Assembly (NCBI GenBank): GCA_018402385.1
Contig: JAGYJA010000004.1
Span: 1-64,000 of the forward strand
Reading direction: 5' to 3'
Length of the DNA: 64,000 nt
Source of the DNA: Flavobacteriaceae bacterium
GTDB taxonomy: Bacteria > Bacteroidota > Bacteroidia > Flavobacteriales > Flavobacteriaceae
The notes under the pieces are model-generated. The model searched no databases, was not told the origin of the DNA, and worked only from the letters and a program-made list of their open reading frames with translations. This document shows, in pieces, positions 21,234-31,326 of the stretch. The stretch's first letter is position 1. Every line of letters starts with the position of its first letter. Made by a program: the position numbers and the translations under genes.

Positions 21234-21524
21234 ATGAGTAACCTTTCAGATATTGTTGATTCTTTGGAAAATAGAATTAGTAAACTCTTGCATAAGCACG
21301 AGAGTTTAAAACAAACTAATTCAAATCTGGAGAAAGAGTTGGCTCAAGAAAAAATGGAGCATTCCAATACAATGGAGAAATTAAAGCAATGGAAAGATCA
21401 ATCAGATAATTTAAAAGTGGCTAATGCTATGTTAGGCAGTGACCAATTTAAACGAGAAACGAAACTCAAAATAAATTCATTAATTCGTGACATCGATGTA
21501 TGCATTTCACAATTAAATGATTAA
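21234..21524 (+). CDS. Small coiled-coil protein encoded before zapA
   Basis: A 96-residue protein, mostly one long charged coiled coil (about residues 8-70: heptads in VDSLENRISKLLHKHESL and onwards), ending in a short amphipathic segment IRDIDVCISQLND. It lies 5 bases before zapA and shares its promoter. Its size and position suggest a division-associated partner of ZapA (ZapB-like in form), but that is inference: sequence similarity to E. coli ZapB is not evident. Confidence 0.75.
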   Translation: MSNLSDIVDSLENRISKLLHKHESLKQTNSNLEKELAQEKMEHSNTMEKLKQWKDQSDNLKVANAMLGSDQFKRETKLKINSLIRDIDVCISQLND

Positions 21525-21529
21525 AATTT

Positions 21530-21820
21530 ATGTCAGACACGCTTAAAATTAAACTTTCTATTGCAGACCGTGTGTATCCATTAACGGTAAACCCTTCTCA
21601 GGAAGAAGGTTTGCGCAGGGCTACAAAAAAGATTGATGAGATGATTAAGCAATTTGAGCAAAATTATGCTGTGAGAGATAAGCAAGATGTATTGGCTATG
21701 TGTGCCCTTCAATTTGCTGCTCAAACAGAACAAAAAATAGTAAATAATGTCAATGACCAAACAGAAGTTGAAGAAAAGCTGAACGCTTTGAATCAACTGT
21801 TGCAAACTCATTTGTCATAA
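21530..21820 (+). CDS. zapA: Cell division protein ZapA
   Basis: A 96-residue protein. The N-terminal half (KIKLSIADRVYPLTVNPSQEEGLRRATKKIDEMI) is the ZapA fold that binds FtsZ, and the C-terminal half is a coiled coil for tetramer formation. ZapA bundles FtsZ filaments at mid-cell. Its length is normal for the family. Downstream is a 6S-like RNA and then RNase Y. In E. coli the 6S RNA gene also follows zapA, which supports both calls. Confidence 0.9.
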   Translation: MSDTLKIKLSIADRVYPLTVNPSQEEGLRRATKKIDEMIKQFEQNYAVRDKQDVLAMCALQFAAQTEQKIVNNVNDQTEVEEKLNALNQLLQTHLS

Positions 21821-21848
21821 GTTCTTTTAAATAACATAATAAGGTACT

Positions 21849-22025
21849 GCCTACATTATTACAAATTTTGATAAACTCAACACGATCTCTTTAAAAAGGG
21901 TGAGTTAAAGATGTAAAAGCGTGCCGCCTCAGTTTACTGATTGGCGGATTTTTGACCATCTTAGTAGCCCTAAACTTGGTTTAAGGAGTTTATACAAATC
22001 AACGTTTTAATGTAGGCTTTTTTTA
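21849..22025 (+). ncRNA. ssrS: 6S-like RNA (flavobacterial type), between zapA and rny
   Basis: A 223-base gap after zapA folds as a long rod. The closing stem GCCTACATTA (21849-21858) pairs perfectly with TAATGTAGGC (22008-22017). An inner stem pairs ATAAACTC (21871-21878) with GAGTTTAT (21987-21994), and the central part is a large interrupted helix/bulge region. The closing stem runs into a T tract, acting as terminator. This is the form of 6S RNA, which mimics an open promoter and binds RNA polymerase holoenzyme. A flavobacterial 6S motif is known from comparative work, and the zapA position agrees. Ends are approximate. Confidence 0.75.
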
Positions 22026-22043
22026 TATCTAAAATCAACCAAC

Positions 22044-23609
22044 ATGGATAGTTTATTTTTAATTATAGCAATAGGTGTCATTGGCATTGCCCTTGGTTAC
22101 CTCATTGCTAAAATGATAGAGAGAAACAATGGCTCTCATCTTATAAAGTCTGCTAAGAAAACAGCAACTTCAATTCTTAAAGAAGCAAAATCTGAAGCAG
22201 AAACACTTAAAAAAGATAAAATTCTTCAGGCAAAGGAGAAGTTTATTGAATTAAAATCTGAACACGAGAAAGTCATCATAAGTCGTGATAAAAAAATTGC
22301 TGAAGCCGAAAAAAGAACCAGAGACAAGGAATCACAGATTTCAAATGAATTGGCAAAAAGCAAAAAATTAAATACAGATTTAGAAAGTCAAATTTCAGAT
22401 TATCAAGAACGACTCTCAGTCCTTGAGAAAAAACAAACTGAAGTTGAAAAGCTCTATCGCAGTCAAATAGAACAACTGGAAGTTATCTCCTCACTTTCTG
22501 CACAAGACGCCAAAGCACAGCTTTTTGAAACCATCAAAGATGAAGCAAAAACTGATGCAATGGCCTTTATTCAAGGATCAATGGAAGAAGCAAAGTTAAC
22601 AGCTCAGCAAGAAGCCAAAAAAATTGTAATTAATACCATACAACGCATTGGTACAGAAGAAGCAATTGAAAACTGTGTGTCTGTATTCAACCTTGAAAGT
22701 GATGATGTAAAAGGAAGAATCATTGGTCGTGAAGGTCGAAACATCAGAGCGCTTGAAGCGGCTACAGGAGTTGAAATTATTGTTGACGATACCCCTGAGG
22801 CGATTATTCTTTCCTGTTTTGACTCTGTGAGACGAGAAGTAGCGCGATTGTCTTTACACAAACTGGTGACAGACGGTCGCATTCACCCAGCTCGCATAGA
22901 AGAGGTGGTGAGTAAAACAAGCAAGCAAATTGAAGAAGAAATTATAGAAGTAGGTAAACGCACTGTGATTGACTTGGGCATACATGGGCTACATCCCGAA
23001 TTGATTAAAGTTGTGGGAAGAATGAAATACCGTTCCTCTTATGGACAAAACCTCTTGCAACATTCACGCGAGGTGGCTAAACTATGTGGCGTGATGGCTG
23101 CTGAACTTGGTTTAAATACAAAACTGGCAAAACGTGCTGGTCTCCTTCACGATATTGGAAAAGTACCAGATACTGAAACAGAGGTACCTCACGCAATCCT
23201 CGGTATGCAGTGGGCAGAAAAATATGGTGAAAAGGCCGAAGTCTGTAATGCCATTGGTGCTCACCACGATGAAATAGAAATGACCAGTCTGCTATCACCC
23301 ATTGTTCAGGTTTGTGATGCTATAAGTGGCGCAAGACCCGGAGCAAGACGCCAGGTGCTCGATTCCTATATTCAACGACTTAAGGACTTAGAAGACATCG
23401 CTTTTGGCTTTGGTGGTGTTAATAAGGCATATGCCATTCAGGCGGGTAGAGAATTGAGAGTGATGGTTGAAAGTGATAAAGTTAGCGATGAAAAAGCAGC
23501 TGCTTTGTCTTTTGAAATCTCTCAGAAAATTCAAACGGATATGACTTATCCCGGACAAGTTAAAGTGACAGTAATTAGAGAAACACGCGCAGTAAACATT
23601 GCTAAGTAA
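22044..23609 (+). CDS. rny: Ribonuclease Y
   Basis: A 521-residue membrane-anchored endoribonuclease that starts mRNA decay. It has an N-terminal membrane helix (residues 3-24), a long coiled coil (about 30-190), a KH RNA-binding domain ([20 protein letters not shown]), and an HD domain with the metal motif LLHDIGK plus a downstream HHDEIE. Its length fits the family. It follows the 6S-like RNA by about 20 bases and may be read from the same or its own promoter. Confidence 0.95.
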   Translation: MDSLFLIIAIGVIGIALGYLIAKMIERNNGSHLIKSAKKTATSILKEAKSEAETLKKDKILQAKEKFIELKSEHEKVIISRDKKIAEAEKRTRDKESQISNELAKSKKLNTDLESQISDYQERLSVLEKKQTEVEKLYRSQIEQLEVISSLSAQDAKAQLFETIKDEAKTDAMAFIQGSMEEAKLTAQQEAKKIVINTIQRIGTEEAIENCVSVFNLESDDVKGRIIGREGRNIRALEAATGVEIIVDDTPEAIILSCFDSVRREVARLSLHKLVTDGRIHPARIEEVVSKTSKQIEEEIIEVGKRTVIDLGIHGLHPELIKVVGRMKYRSSYGQNLLQHSREVAKLCGVMAAELGLNTKLAKRAGLLHDIGKVPDTETEVPHAILGMQWAEKYGEKAEVCNAIGAHHDEIEMTSLLSPIVQVCDAISGARPGARRQVLDSYIQRLKDLEDIAFGFGGVNKAYAIQAGRELRVMVESDKVSDEKAAALSFEISQKIQTDMTYPGQVKVTVIRETRAVNIAK

Positions 23610-23668
23610 ACAGAATTGATATAAACTGTTCTATTGAATAAGGTCACGCCGAAAACGTTTATATTCAA

Positions 23669-24457
23669 TTATCTGTTTCTATTATGATTTCTTTTGAGAG
23701 GTTTTTTTACTTCAATATTTTCTGAGGCTGCTGCTGTCTTTTTGGAATCTTTTACCATTTTGTGAATTATTGAAAGCTCATCTTGGGTGAGATCGCGCCA
23801 GGTACCCGGAGCTAACTCATCTAATTTAACGTTCATAATCCTAATGCGTTTCAATGCGAGAACTTCATAACCCAAATACTCACACATTCTTCTTATTTGA
23901 CGGTTTAGTCCTTGAACTAAAATAATTTTGAATACAAAACGACTCAATTGAGTCACTTCACATTTTTTAGTGACAGTATCCAGTATGGGAACTCCGTTGC
24001 GCATACGTTCTAAAAATAGATCATTGATGGGACGGTCAACGGTGACTATATATTCCTTTTCATGTTGATTTCCTGCACGCAGTATTTTATTGACGATATC
24101 ACCATTATTAGTGAGAAAAATCAAACCCTCTGAAGGTTTATCCAGGCGACCAATTGGAAAGATGCGTTCTTTATGATTAATAAACGATATGATATTGCCT
24201 TCAACTCGTAAATCTGTAGTGCAGGTAATCCCAACAGGTTTGTTAAAAGCAATAAAGATATCTGAATCTGATTTTTTTAAGGGTTTACCTTCAATAGTAA
24301 TTTCGTCAAGAGGTAATACACGGTCACCCAAGCCGCTTTGTTTTCCATTTACAGCTACTTTTCCTTGTTCAATTAAGGTGTCTGCTTGCCTTCGGGAGCA
24401 ATATCCACTGTCACTTATAGCTTTGTTGAGTCTTATTGAATCTGGATGATGGGACAT
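23669..24457 (-). CDS. rluF: 23S rRNA pseudouridine synthase RluF
   Basis: A 262-residue enzyme isomerising uridine to pseudouridine in 23S rRNA (U2604 in E. coli). It has an N-terminal S4 RNA-binding domain (residues 8-55) and a catalytic domain with [10 protein letters not shown], Asp106 being the nucleophile. The RluF/RluB group feature [18 protein letters not shown] is present. The short basic tail ([12 protein letters not shown]) is of a kind common in this family. The ATG at 24457 is chosen because the S4 domain begins there; a longer frame upstream runs into the terminator of the next gene. Confidence 0.88.
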   Translation of the reverse strand: MSHHPDSIRLNKAISDSGYCSRRQADTLIEQGKVAVNGKQSGLGDRVLPLDEITIEGKPLKKSDSDIFIAFNKPVGITCTTDLRVEGNIISFINHKERIFPIGRLDKPSEGLIFLTNNGDIVNKILRAGNQHEKEYIVTVDRPINDLFLERMRNGVPILDTVTKKCEVTQLSRFVFKIILVQGLNRQIRRMCEYLGYEVLALKRIRIMNVKLDELAPGTWRDLTQDELSIIHKMVKDSKKTAAASENIEVKKPLKRNHNRNR

Positions 24458-24550
24458 ATTCTTTTTTGTGTAAAGATATATATTAGAATTGAGATGGTGG
24501 AGTAGGCAACAGTCACTTTTTAGGGAAGATAGATTTAAAAGAATAAAAGG

Positions 24551-24584
24551 AAAAACCCCTGCCACTTTATGTGACAGGGGTTTT
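24551..24584 (-). terminator. Hairpin between the HAF-repeat gene and rluF
   Basis: AAAACCCCTGCCAC pairs with GTGACAGGGGTTTT around TTTAT with a single mismatch. It follows the stop of the T9SS HAF-repeat gene by 28 bases, with runs of A on one side and T on the other, so it could act in either direction. Confidence 0.75.
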
Positions 24585-24611
24585 AATTAATTAACCAATT
24601 ATATAAAAAAA

Positions 24612-26276
24612 TTATTTTTTAACTATTTTAATTGTCTTGCTGGCGTCTTTAGAAATTGCTTTGGCAAAATAGATGCCGTTTTGCAATGCAGCGATGTTGA
24701 TGGTTGAATTTGTAGAATTAATTTTTTCTACTAAAACCAATTGTCCGGCAGTATTGTATAGTTCAACACTGTCAATAGTGATATTTGAATCAATATGAAT
24801 GAGTCCATTGGTTGGGTTAGGATACATACTCAATTGATTTAATTCAAAATCTGAGGTATTTAAGGATTCACAAGTAACCTGAAGTGTAAAATCTCCCACT
24901 TCATCCACATCAAATCCTTCAACCATGATGATGTAAGTTGATGTGCCGTCAGATTCAAAAGTAACTTCAGATTGCAGACCACAAGAATCATCATTCATTG
25001 CAATTTCATCAGTTAGGTCACAGCTTGAAAATACTCTTAAAATAGTATCGAAATCTGTGTTAGGGTCACACAATGAAATTGTAATGTTTTCAGCTACACC
25101 GCTTCCGGTATAAGAGTAAAACACATCAGCAGAATCATTTCCAGCGATGTTAGTAGCATTGGAAGTACTACCAGAAACAGTATCATCACAAGACAGTGCA
25201 ATGGCGTTTTCACAAAGATTATTTGCTGCAACGGATGATAATTTTATCATAAACCCAACAATATTAGCACCTTGAACTCCCATTCCTACAATAGCACTTC
25301 CATCATTTGAAATTCCTAAAGGAAGTGAAAATGTGATACCCAAGTCATCCATTCCCAAACTGTCAACATATTCATTGAGTTCTACACGCCCTGTTTCTTC
25401 AGTCCAAATGAAACCTTCACCAAACAATGCAGGCCCTGGCCAAGGTCTGTAAAACCCAACAATAATACTTCCATCTTCATTGATAGAAGTAGCAGATCCT
25501 TGAAAAGAAAATCCACTATTTGGATGAGAAATGGCTATTGCTCCAGTGTCCTCACTCCATCTCCAAGCCTCAGAGTTTAAGCCACCACCAACGACCCAGT
25601 TTCCATCTCCTGAAACAGCACCTGCTTCAGAAATAGCATTACCTCCCTGATCTGTTATTAAGGTTTGAACGCCGTCAATCCACCTGGCTGCTTGTCTAAA
25701 TCCTGAGGTGTTATCCTGCCATCCAACGATAACACTTCCATCGTTATTTGTATCGTTTGCTCTGCTGCTTCTATTTGCGACGGTACTTCCCAGATCAATC
25801 ATACCATCAGCTTCTGTCCACTTAATTCCATGTGCATTTGCTCCGGTTGCCCATCCCAGTCCAACAGCAGTAGTCCCATCTTTTGAAATGGACCATGCTG
25901 AGCTAATACTACCATCGAGTGGGCCACCTATACCTCCTAGTAATGTCCATTCTTCTGTTGCTACATCATAGTACCCCATTTCATTAAGATTAGTGTCTGG
26001 ATTTGTTATTGTTGCAGTTACTTTTGAACCATCACTTGAAATTGATGCTCTTCCTGCCATTGGAAATCCATTTGTTATAGCGCCGATAGCTGTCAAACCA
26101 TCTGCCTCTGTCCAAATTAAATTTGTACCTCCAATAGATCCAACAACTGATTCACCATTATTGGATACACTGTTTGCTTCAAAATTTGGTCCTAAATTGG
26201 TTACTTGACTTGTTCCTGAAAAAGAAACACCAAAAACCATCATCATCATAAAAAATTTATTGTATTGTTTTTTCAT
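24612..26276 (-). CDS. T9SS-secreted HAF-repeat protein with PPC-like and type A sorting domains
   Basis: A protein of about 554 residues. The signal peptide begins MKKQYNKFFMMMMVFGVSFSG (ATG at 26276). Residues 25-350 carry repeated units of the form ISxDGSxxVG...W (DGSVIVGW, DGTTAVGL, DGSIIVGF, DGSAIVGM), as in the extracellular HAF family, probably folding as a propeller. A pre-peptidase C-terminal-like domain (about 355-470, DDTVSG...DVFYSYTG...GDFTLQV) follows. The end is a T9SS type A signal (MYPNPTNGLIHI...ALQNGIYFAKA...). No enzymatic motif is visible. It lies 167 bases after the TPR gene and may belong to that transcription unit. Confidence 0.85.
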   Translation of the reverse strand: MKKQYNKFFMMMMVFGVSFSGTSQVTNLGPNFEANSVSNNGESVVGSIGGTNLIWTEADGLTAIGAITNGFPMAGRASISSDGSKVTATITNPDTNLNEMGYYDVATEEWTLLGGIGGPLDGSISSAWSISKDGTTAVGLGWATGANAHGIKWTEADGMIDLGSTVANRSSRANDTNNDGSVIVGWQDNTSGFRQAARWIDGVQTLITDQGGNAISEAGAVSGDGNWVVGGGLNSEAWRWSEDTGAIAISHPNSGFSFQGSATSINEDGSIIVGFYRPWPGPALFGEGFIWTEETGRVELNEYVDSLGMDDLGITFSLPLGISNDGSAIVGMGVQGANIVGFMIKLSSVAANNLCENAIALSCDDTVSGSTSNATNIAGNDSADVFYSYTGSGVAENITISLCDPNTDFDTILRVFSSCDLTDEIAMNDDSCGLQSEVTFESDGTSTYIIMVEGFDVDEVGDFTLQVTCESLNTSDFELNQLSMYPNPTNGLIHIDSNITIDSVELYNTAGQLVLVEKINSTNSTINIAALQNGIYFAKAISKDASKTIKIVKK

Positions 26277-26443
26277 TTTAAAATATTGTATAAGTTTTAA
26301 TTCATCGCTAAAATAAAGCAGTATTATATATATTAAAAGGGAAAGCCTTTCAAAATTCACGAAATTTAAAACTGCAAAAATTTTATATATATATGTATTT
26401 TAATTAGTTAAATGAATTATTTTGATTTTTTAGACAACTCAAA

Positions 26444-27595
26444 TTAAAGACCATCTTTTGGGATGTTTTGTTTGATTTTTTTTAAATTTTTTGATTTTTT
26501 ATTGTAAAAATAGAGCGTGTGAAGTATGAAAAAGAATAGAAAAAAGAATCCAAATATAAAAATACTTTTTGTGATGGAAATTTTTGATTGAAGCTGTTTA
26601 AGTTCAGATGTGTTTTCTTGAAATAGATTTGATAATGAGTTGTTGATGGTTTGTATCTCTGATGATTTTATAGTTTGATTAGTTTCAATATACTTTGTAT
26701 TGTACAGCTCATAATTCTCCCAGTCTTTGATCGCCAAATAATTGTCTGTTAGCCCTTTAAAAAGCCCCTGGTTAAGAACTAAATCACCAACATCTGATGA
26801 AATAGAAAGCCCATGTTTTAATATTGATATCGCTTCATTGTACTGACCTTTAACTGTTAAAACCTCTGCCATTCCCTTGATAGCAAAACCCTCAAGACTT
26901 TTGGCTTTAATTACCCGAGCATAACTAATGGCTTTTTCAAAACTGACATTTGCCGAATCAATTTGTGATTTTGACAAAAAGCAATTTCCTTTATTGTAAT
27001 TAATGATGCTAATATTCGCATTCATTATCTCATTGATTTTTAAATGTTTTTGAAAATAATAGATTGACTTATTAAAATAGGTGAGTGCTATGTCACAACT
27101 CATTTGTTCCCTGTAAATAAAGCCCCTTACTGCATAATTGTAACCCAATAAGTTTGCAATAGAATCTTTCTCATTAATTTCTTGTGTGATTTGTAAAGCT
27201 TCATCTAGGTATGAAATTGATTTATCATAAATTTGAAGTTGATGATATTGGTCAGCAATCTTATTTAATACGTTAATTTTAAAAACTTTATTTTTAATTT
27301 TTGGTAATAATTCCAGAGATTTATTGGCATAATCAAGCGATAAAAGATTGTTTCTTTTTGATGAATATCCGGTAGAAATTAATATTAGCGCATTTACTTT
27401 AACCTCATAACTGGTTTCAGTACTGTTGTATAATTCCAAACCTATTTCAATGGCTTTGTTTGGGTTTTCATAAATATTTCGATTTGCTTCTTTTAGTATT
27501 AAATCAAAATTTTGCTGAGCTGTCAAAAAGGAACTTAAGCAAACCAGTAGGCTAAAGCATAGTTTAAATTTTATATGTGATAATGTATAAATCAT
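26444..27595 (-). CDS. TPR membrane protein lacking the expected DNA-binding domain
   Basis: A 383-residue protein: signal peptide (ending LTAQ), about seven TPR-like helical pairs (residues 25-300), a coiled segment, one membrane helix (about 345-365, IFGFFFLFFFILHTLYF) and a short basic tail. The architecture copies the upstream gene, including NIYENPNKAIEIG against NIYINPDESIRIA, but it stops after the membrane helix. No HTH coding sequence follows in any frame before the next gene, so the shortened form is real. It lies 6 bases after its paralogue and is surely co-transcribed. It may compete with or partner the full-length regulator (inference). Confidence 0.8.
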   Translation of the reverse strand: MIYTLSHIKFKLCFSLLVCLSSFLTAQQNFDLILKEANRNIYENPNKAIEIGLELYNSTETSYEVKVNALILISTGYSSKRNNLLSLDYANKSLELLPKIKNKVFKINVLNKIADQYHQLQIYDKSISYLDEALQITQEINEKDSIANLLGYNYAVRGFIYREQMSCDIALTYFNKSIYYFQKHLKINEIMNANISIINYNKGNCFLSKSQIDSANVSFEKAISYARVIKAKSLEGFAIKGMAEVLTVKGQYNEAISILKHGLSISSDVGDLVLNQGLFKGLTDNYLAIKDWENYELYNTKYIETNQTIKSSEIQTINNSLSNLFQENTSELKQLQSKISITKSIFIFGFFFLFFFILHTLYFYNKKSKNLKKIKQNIPKDGL

Positions 27596-27601
27596 AAAAA
27601 A

Positions 27602-29153
27602 TTAAGCGCTCATTTGTTTACTTTTTTTAAGGTCTTTTTTCAATAATTCTATAAAAACATTTGGTGAAATACCGGTAATGTTTTTAAAAACTGTTGCAAA
27701 GCTACTATGAGAAGAGAAACCACTTTCTTCGGCTAGATAACTCACTTTGTAATTTAGGTAATTAGGCTCAGTTTTTAATTTTTTGACAATATACTTTACC
27801 CGCAAATTATTTATATAAAGATTGAAATTTTTTCCTTTGTGTTTATTTATTACTTCAGAAAGATATTTTGTATTTGTTTCAAACAGAGAGGCCATTTGTG
27901 CTAATGACATTTCTTTGGAAGTAAATTTGTTGCCTTTTTCAAAGGCTTCTAATTTTTTTAATAGGAAGGTTTCTGTTTCTCTAGGGATACTTAAATTCTT
28001 TATAACTCCCTTAACTTGAGGTTCTTCTTTTTTTTCAGAATCTCTAATGAGTTTTAGATAATTAATTACATCTCTGGTGTGATTTAGTTTGAATGCTGTA
28101 AACCACTTTATAAAAAGACCCAGAATTAGTATCAAAACTGCTATTGTCCCAAAAGTCCACTTTGTAGAGCGGAACTCTTTATTTAGTTCATCCTTGTTGT
28201 CATTGTGATTTTTCTGTAAAATATTAAAAATTGCATTTGAAGCGGCACTTTCATTTGATTTTATGAGATTTAAAGAATGATCAACTTTTAAATTGGATTC
28301 AATATATTTTTCTTCGTCTTTTAGAACAAAGTAATTTTTTAAAAGTTGATTATAAACAGCATAATCAAGAAATGGATTGTTAAATATTTTTGAGATATTA
28401 ATAGCTTTTTCAAGCGTGTCTAATGCCGTTTGATACTCACCTAACTCATAAAAATATCTTGAATAATCAACCAATATATATGCCTCTTGGAGACTTCCGA
28501 TATGTTTTGTTCTTTGAATTTTCAGGGCTTTTTCAAAATAAATTTTTGATGAATCAATATTGCCTTCAGCTAATGTAATTTTAGCAAGTGATTTTAAAAT
28601 TTGACTTTTTAGAGTAAGGAGTTTAATATTTTGATCTTCAGGTAAATTATTAAATTGAGCTAATAGTAGCTTTAAATCAGCACTCTTTTTAATAGAGTCT
28701 AATTCCAGCCATCTTTTTTGAATATTAACTTGTAAGGCTTGTTGCTCATTAGTATCTGATTCTAAAAGTTGTTCCCCTTCATTTTTTAAAATTTTAGTTA
28801 TTTCATAAAAGCCAATGGTTCTAAATAAAGTCGTTCCAAATACCAGAAAACTTAGTTGCATAGATTCATCATTTAAAGATTTTAAATGTTTTTTTCCTTC
28901 AAAAAAATAGCCAATAGCTTCTTCAAGTTCTCCTTTAGCAAAATAACTTTTTGATAAAATTAAATTTGTCTGAAATACCTCAGTATAATCATTGGCATTC
29001 TTTAAAATTTGGGTAGCAATGCGGATGGACTCATCTGGATTTATATAGATATTCTCTTCGGCTTTTACCATTAAATCACTTACTTCAGAACTTTCTTGTG
29101 CAAAAAGGATTTCCAGAGAGTAAAAAAATAATTATGTAAAGAAATGTTTTCAA
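27602..29153 (-). CDS. TPR-transmembrane-AraC-type regulator, frameshifted in the signal peptide
   Basis: Periplasmic TPR repeats (about residues 20-300), one membrane helix (FGTIAVLILILGLFIKWF), then a cytoplasmic AraC-type HTH pair at the C-terminus (YLSEVINKHKGKNFNLYINNLRV ... SGFSSHSSFATVFKNITGISP). This is a one-protein membrane-spanning transcription regulator form common in flavobacteria. The open frame begins at 29071 without a signal peptide. Dropping one base from the A5 run at 29102-29106 joins it to a TTG start at 29153 giving a signal peptide ending GNPFAQ, 516 residues in all. It is first in an operon with a shortened paralogue. Confidence 0.78.
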
Positions 29154-29320
29154 TAGGAAAGGTTATTTGAACAAATATAAGAGATAAAAATGAGCTTTTT
29201 TTAAACTTTGATTATTTGAAGATTTCATTTTACAGCTATAAATCATTCTTCTGCTGAAGTCAAATAGAGTTAATAATTTGAATTAAATTTGTATTTTGAT
29301 AACTAATAATATAATTAGAA

Positions 29321-30160
29321 ATGGAACAACTCAATTGGAAAACAGTTAAGGAATATGAAGATATAACCTATAAAAAATGCAATGGAGTTGCTCGTATAGC
29401 ATTCAACCGTCCAGAAGTGCGCAACGCCTTTAGGCCAAAGACAACTTCAGAATTGTTGGATGCTTTTCACGATGCACAGGAAGATACCAGTATTGGGGTT
29501 GTGTTGTTGTCAGCTGAAGGACCTTCGCCCAAGGATGGTGTCTATAGCTTTTGTAGTGGTGGTGATCAAGCTGCGCGAGGCCATCAGGGTTATGTTGGAA
29601 ATGACGGGTATCACAGATTAAATATCCTTGAAGTTCAGCGCCTCATTAGGTTTATGCCAAAAGCTGTGATTGCAGTAGTTCCAGGTTGGGCTGTGGGAGG
29701 AGGACACAGTTTGCATGTGGTTTGTGATATAACATTGGCCAGTAAAGAGAACGCAATATTTAAGCAAACTGATGCCGATGTAACCAGTTTTGACGGCGGT
29801 TATGGATCTGCATATCTTGCCAAAATGGTGGGGCAAAAACGCGCACGTGAAATTTTCTTTCTTGGAAGGAACTATTCTGCACAGGAAGCTTATGAAATGG
29901 GAATGGTCAATGCAGTTGTTCCTCATGCTGAGCTTGAAGATACTGCATACCAATGGGCTCAGGAAATTTTAGCAAAATCACCCATTTCAATAAAAATGCT
30001 CAAATTTGCTATGAACCTCACAGATGATGGGATGGTTGGACAACAAGTTTTTGCCGGTGAAGCCACCAGATTGGCTTATATGACTGATGAAGCTAAAGAG
30101 GGGAGAGATGCTTTTTTAGAAAAACGAAAGCCTAATTTTGATAAAAAGTGGTTGCCATAA
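29321..30160 (+). CDS. menB: 1,4-dihydroxy-2-naphthoyl-CoA synthase
   Basis: A 279-residue crotonase-fold enzyme that closes the second ring of menaquinone by condensing o-succinylbenzoyl-CoA. Typical MenB segments are present: RPEVRNAFRPKTTSEL, FCSGGDQAARG, VPGWAVGGGHSLHVVCD (oxyanion hole) and DADVTSFDGGYGSAYLAK with the MenB-specific Asp/Gly-rich stretch. Length is typical. Other men genes are not in the window, so it stands alone here, on the plus strand between minus-strand genes. Confidence 0.93.
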   Translation: MEQLNWKTVKEYEDITYKKCNGVARIAFNRPEVRNAFRPKTTSELLDAFHDAQEDTSIGVVLLSAEGPSPKDGVYSFCSGGDQAARGHQGYVGNDGYHRLNILEVQRLIRFMPKAVIAVVPGWAVGGGHSLHVVCDITLASKENAIFKQTDADVTSFDGGYGSAYLAKMVGQKRAREIFFLGRNYSAQEAYEMGMVNAVVPHAELEDTAYQWAQEILAKSPISIKMLKFAMNLTDDGMVGQQVFAGEATRLAYMTDEAKEGRDAFLEKRKPNFDKKWLP

Positions 30161-30224
30161 AGGTTTCCAGTATAAGATTTAAAGTTATCTGTTTTTTATG
30201 ATTTAGAAATTTTTGGAAACCAAT

Positions 30225-31232
30225 TTATCCAACTTCCGAAAATACTTTTTCTGTATTTTCTTGTTGTTGCTCAAGGTTTTTATGTGTTTTTCCGTCAAGT
30301 GATTGAATCTTTTTCTTTTCTTTTTTGAGTGAATCCCTCATTTGTTTTATGGTTTTGGTACTACCGTCGTGACTCCATCCCGGAGGGCCAAAAGCATACA
30401 TAAACTTGTGTCTCCAGTTTTTGGATTTTTTCATGTCTGCCCAAATGTTTTTGTATTCGTGGGACAAAATAACCCAGATGTTGAATGAATTGGGAGGTGA
30501 AGTGACTCCATATTCAATGTCAATTTCATCATCAAGTTCTTTCCAAGTACCAAATATTTTGTCAAAAACATTTAAAATTCCACCATGGTTTTTGTCCATA
30601 TATTCAATATTTTTTGCGTGATGCACTTGGTGCATTGTATGCGTATTTAAGAATTTTTCAAAAAATCCTAATTTCGGAATATACTTTGTGTGAAGTTGAA
30701 ATTGCCACAAAGCCTCAATTCCAAGGCAAACCACTAACATTTCAGGAGGAAAGCCCAGCATGACAATCCAAACATAAAAGAACGGTTTATAAAAAATGGT
30801 GAACCATCCATTTCTTACTGCTGTTCCTAAATTAAAATTATCTGAGGAATGGTGAACTATATGAGCAGCCCAGAAAAACCGTACCATATGGTTCTGTCTA
30901 TGAAACCAATAATATGCAAAATCATCCAGCAACATGCAAAGAATCCAAACATACCAGGCATATCCAAAAGATTCCCATCCAAAAATATTTGTGCGTACAC
31001 CTTCTACAACCGGATTGAATAAATCATAAACGAATGAAAAGATCAATATGGCAGAAACAGTTTTTATCAATGCAGCTATAACAGCAGATCCCACACCAAT
31101 AGAAAGACTTGCGGTTAAGTCCTTCCATTTATAAAGATCTTTGTTGTTTGTGTGTTTACTGTATGTGAGTTCGAGTAAAATAAGTCCTAAAAAGCAAGGA
31201 ACCCCATATACTAATGGGTTTGTAAAATCCAT
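30225..31232 (-). CDS. Sterol desaturase / fatty acid hydroxylase family membrane protein
   Basis: A 335-residue membrane protein with four or five hydrophobic helices. Its three histidine boxes bind a di-iron centre in this superfamily: HRQNH, HIVHHSSDNFN and HTMHQVHH. Members hydroxylate or desaturate lipids; the substrate here is unknown, and lipid hydroxylation of a fatty acid or alkylglycerol-type lipid is as likely as sterol work. The C-terminal 50 residues are a charged tail (KKEKKKIQSLDGK...). It lies downstream of asnB on the same strand, 94 bases after its stop. Confidence 0.85.
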   Translation of the reverse strand: MDFTNPLVYGVPCFLGLILLELTYSKHTNNKDLYKWKDLTASLSIGVGSAVIAALIKTVSAILIFSFVYDLFNPVVEGVRTNIFGWESFGYAWYVWILCMLLDDFAYYWFHRQNHMVRFFWAAHIVHHSSDNFNLGTAVRNGWFTIFYKPFFYVWIVMLGFPPEMLVVCLGIEALWQFQLHTKYIPKLGFFEKFLNTHTMHQVHHAKNIEYMDKNHGGILNVFDKIFGTWKELDDEIDIEYGVTSPPNSFNIWVILSHEYKNIWADMKKSKNWRHKFMYAFGPPGWSHDGSTKTIKQMRDSLKKEKKKIQSLDGKTHKNLEQQQENTEKVFSEVG

Positions 31233-31326
31233 ATAATCTGATGTTTTAATACTGTGATTTTAAGCGAAAAATCACAAAACATACAAGGTAAGAATTCTTT
31301 TTAGTAAAAGACTAAATAAATGTTTT

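Noticed and set aside
26277-26443. A lost HTH domain continuing the shortened TPR gene in another frame
   Set aside because: Too little sequence before the next gene, and none of the frames resembles the AraC HTH of the paralogue.
31253-31275. GTGATTTT/AAAATCAC hairpin after asnB as a terminator
   Set aside because: A short AT-rich stem without a U tract; insufficient to separate asnB from the sterol-desaturase gene.
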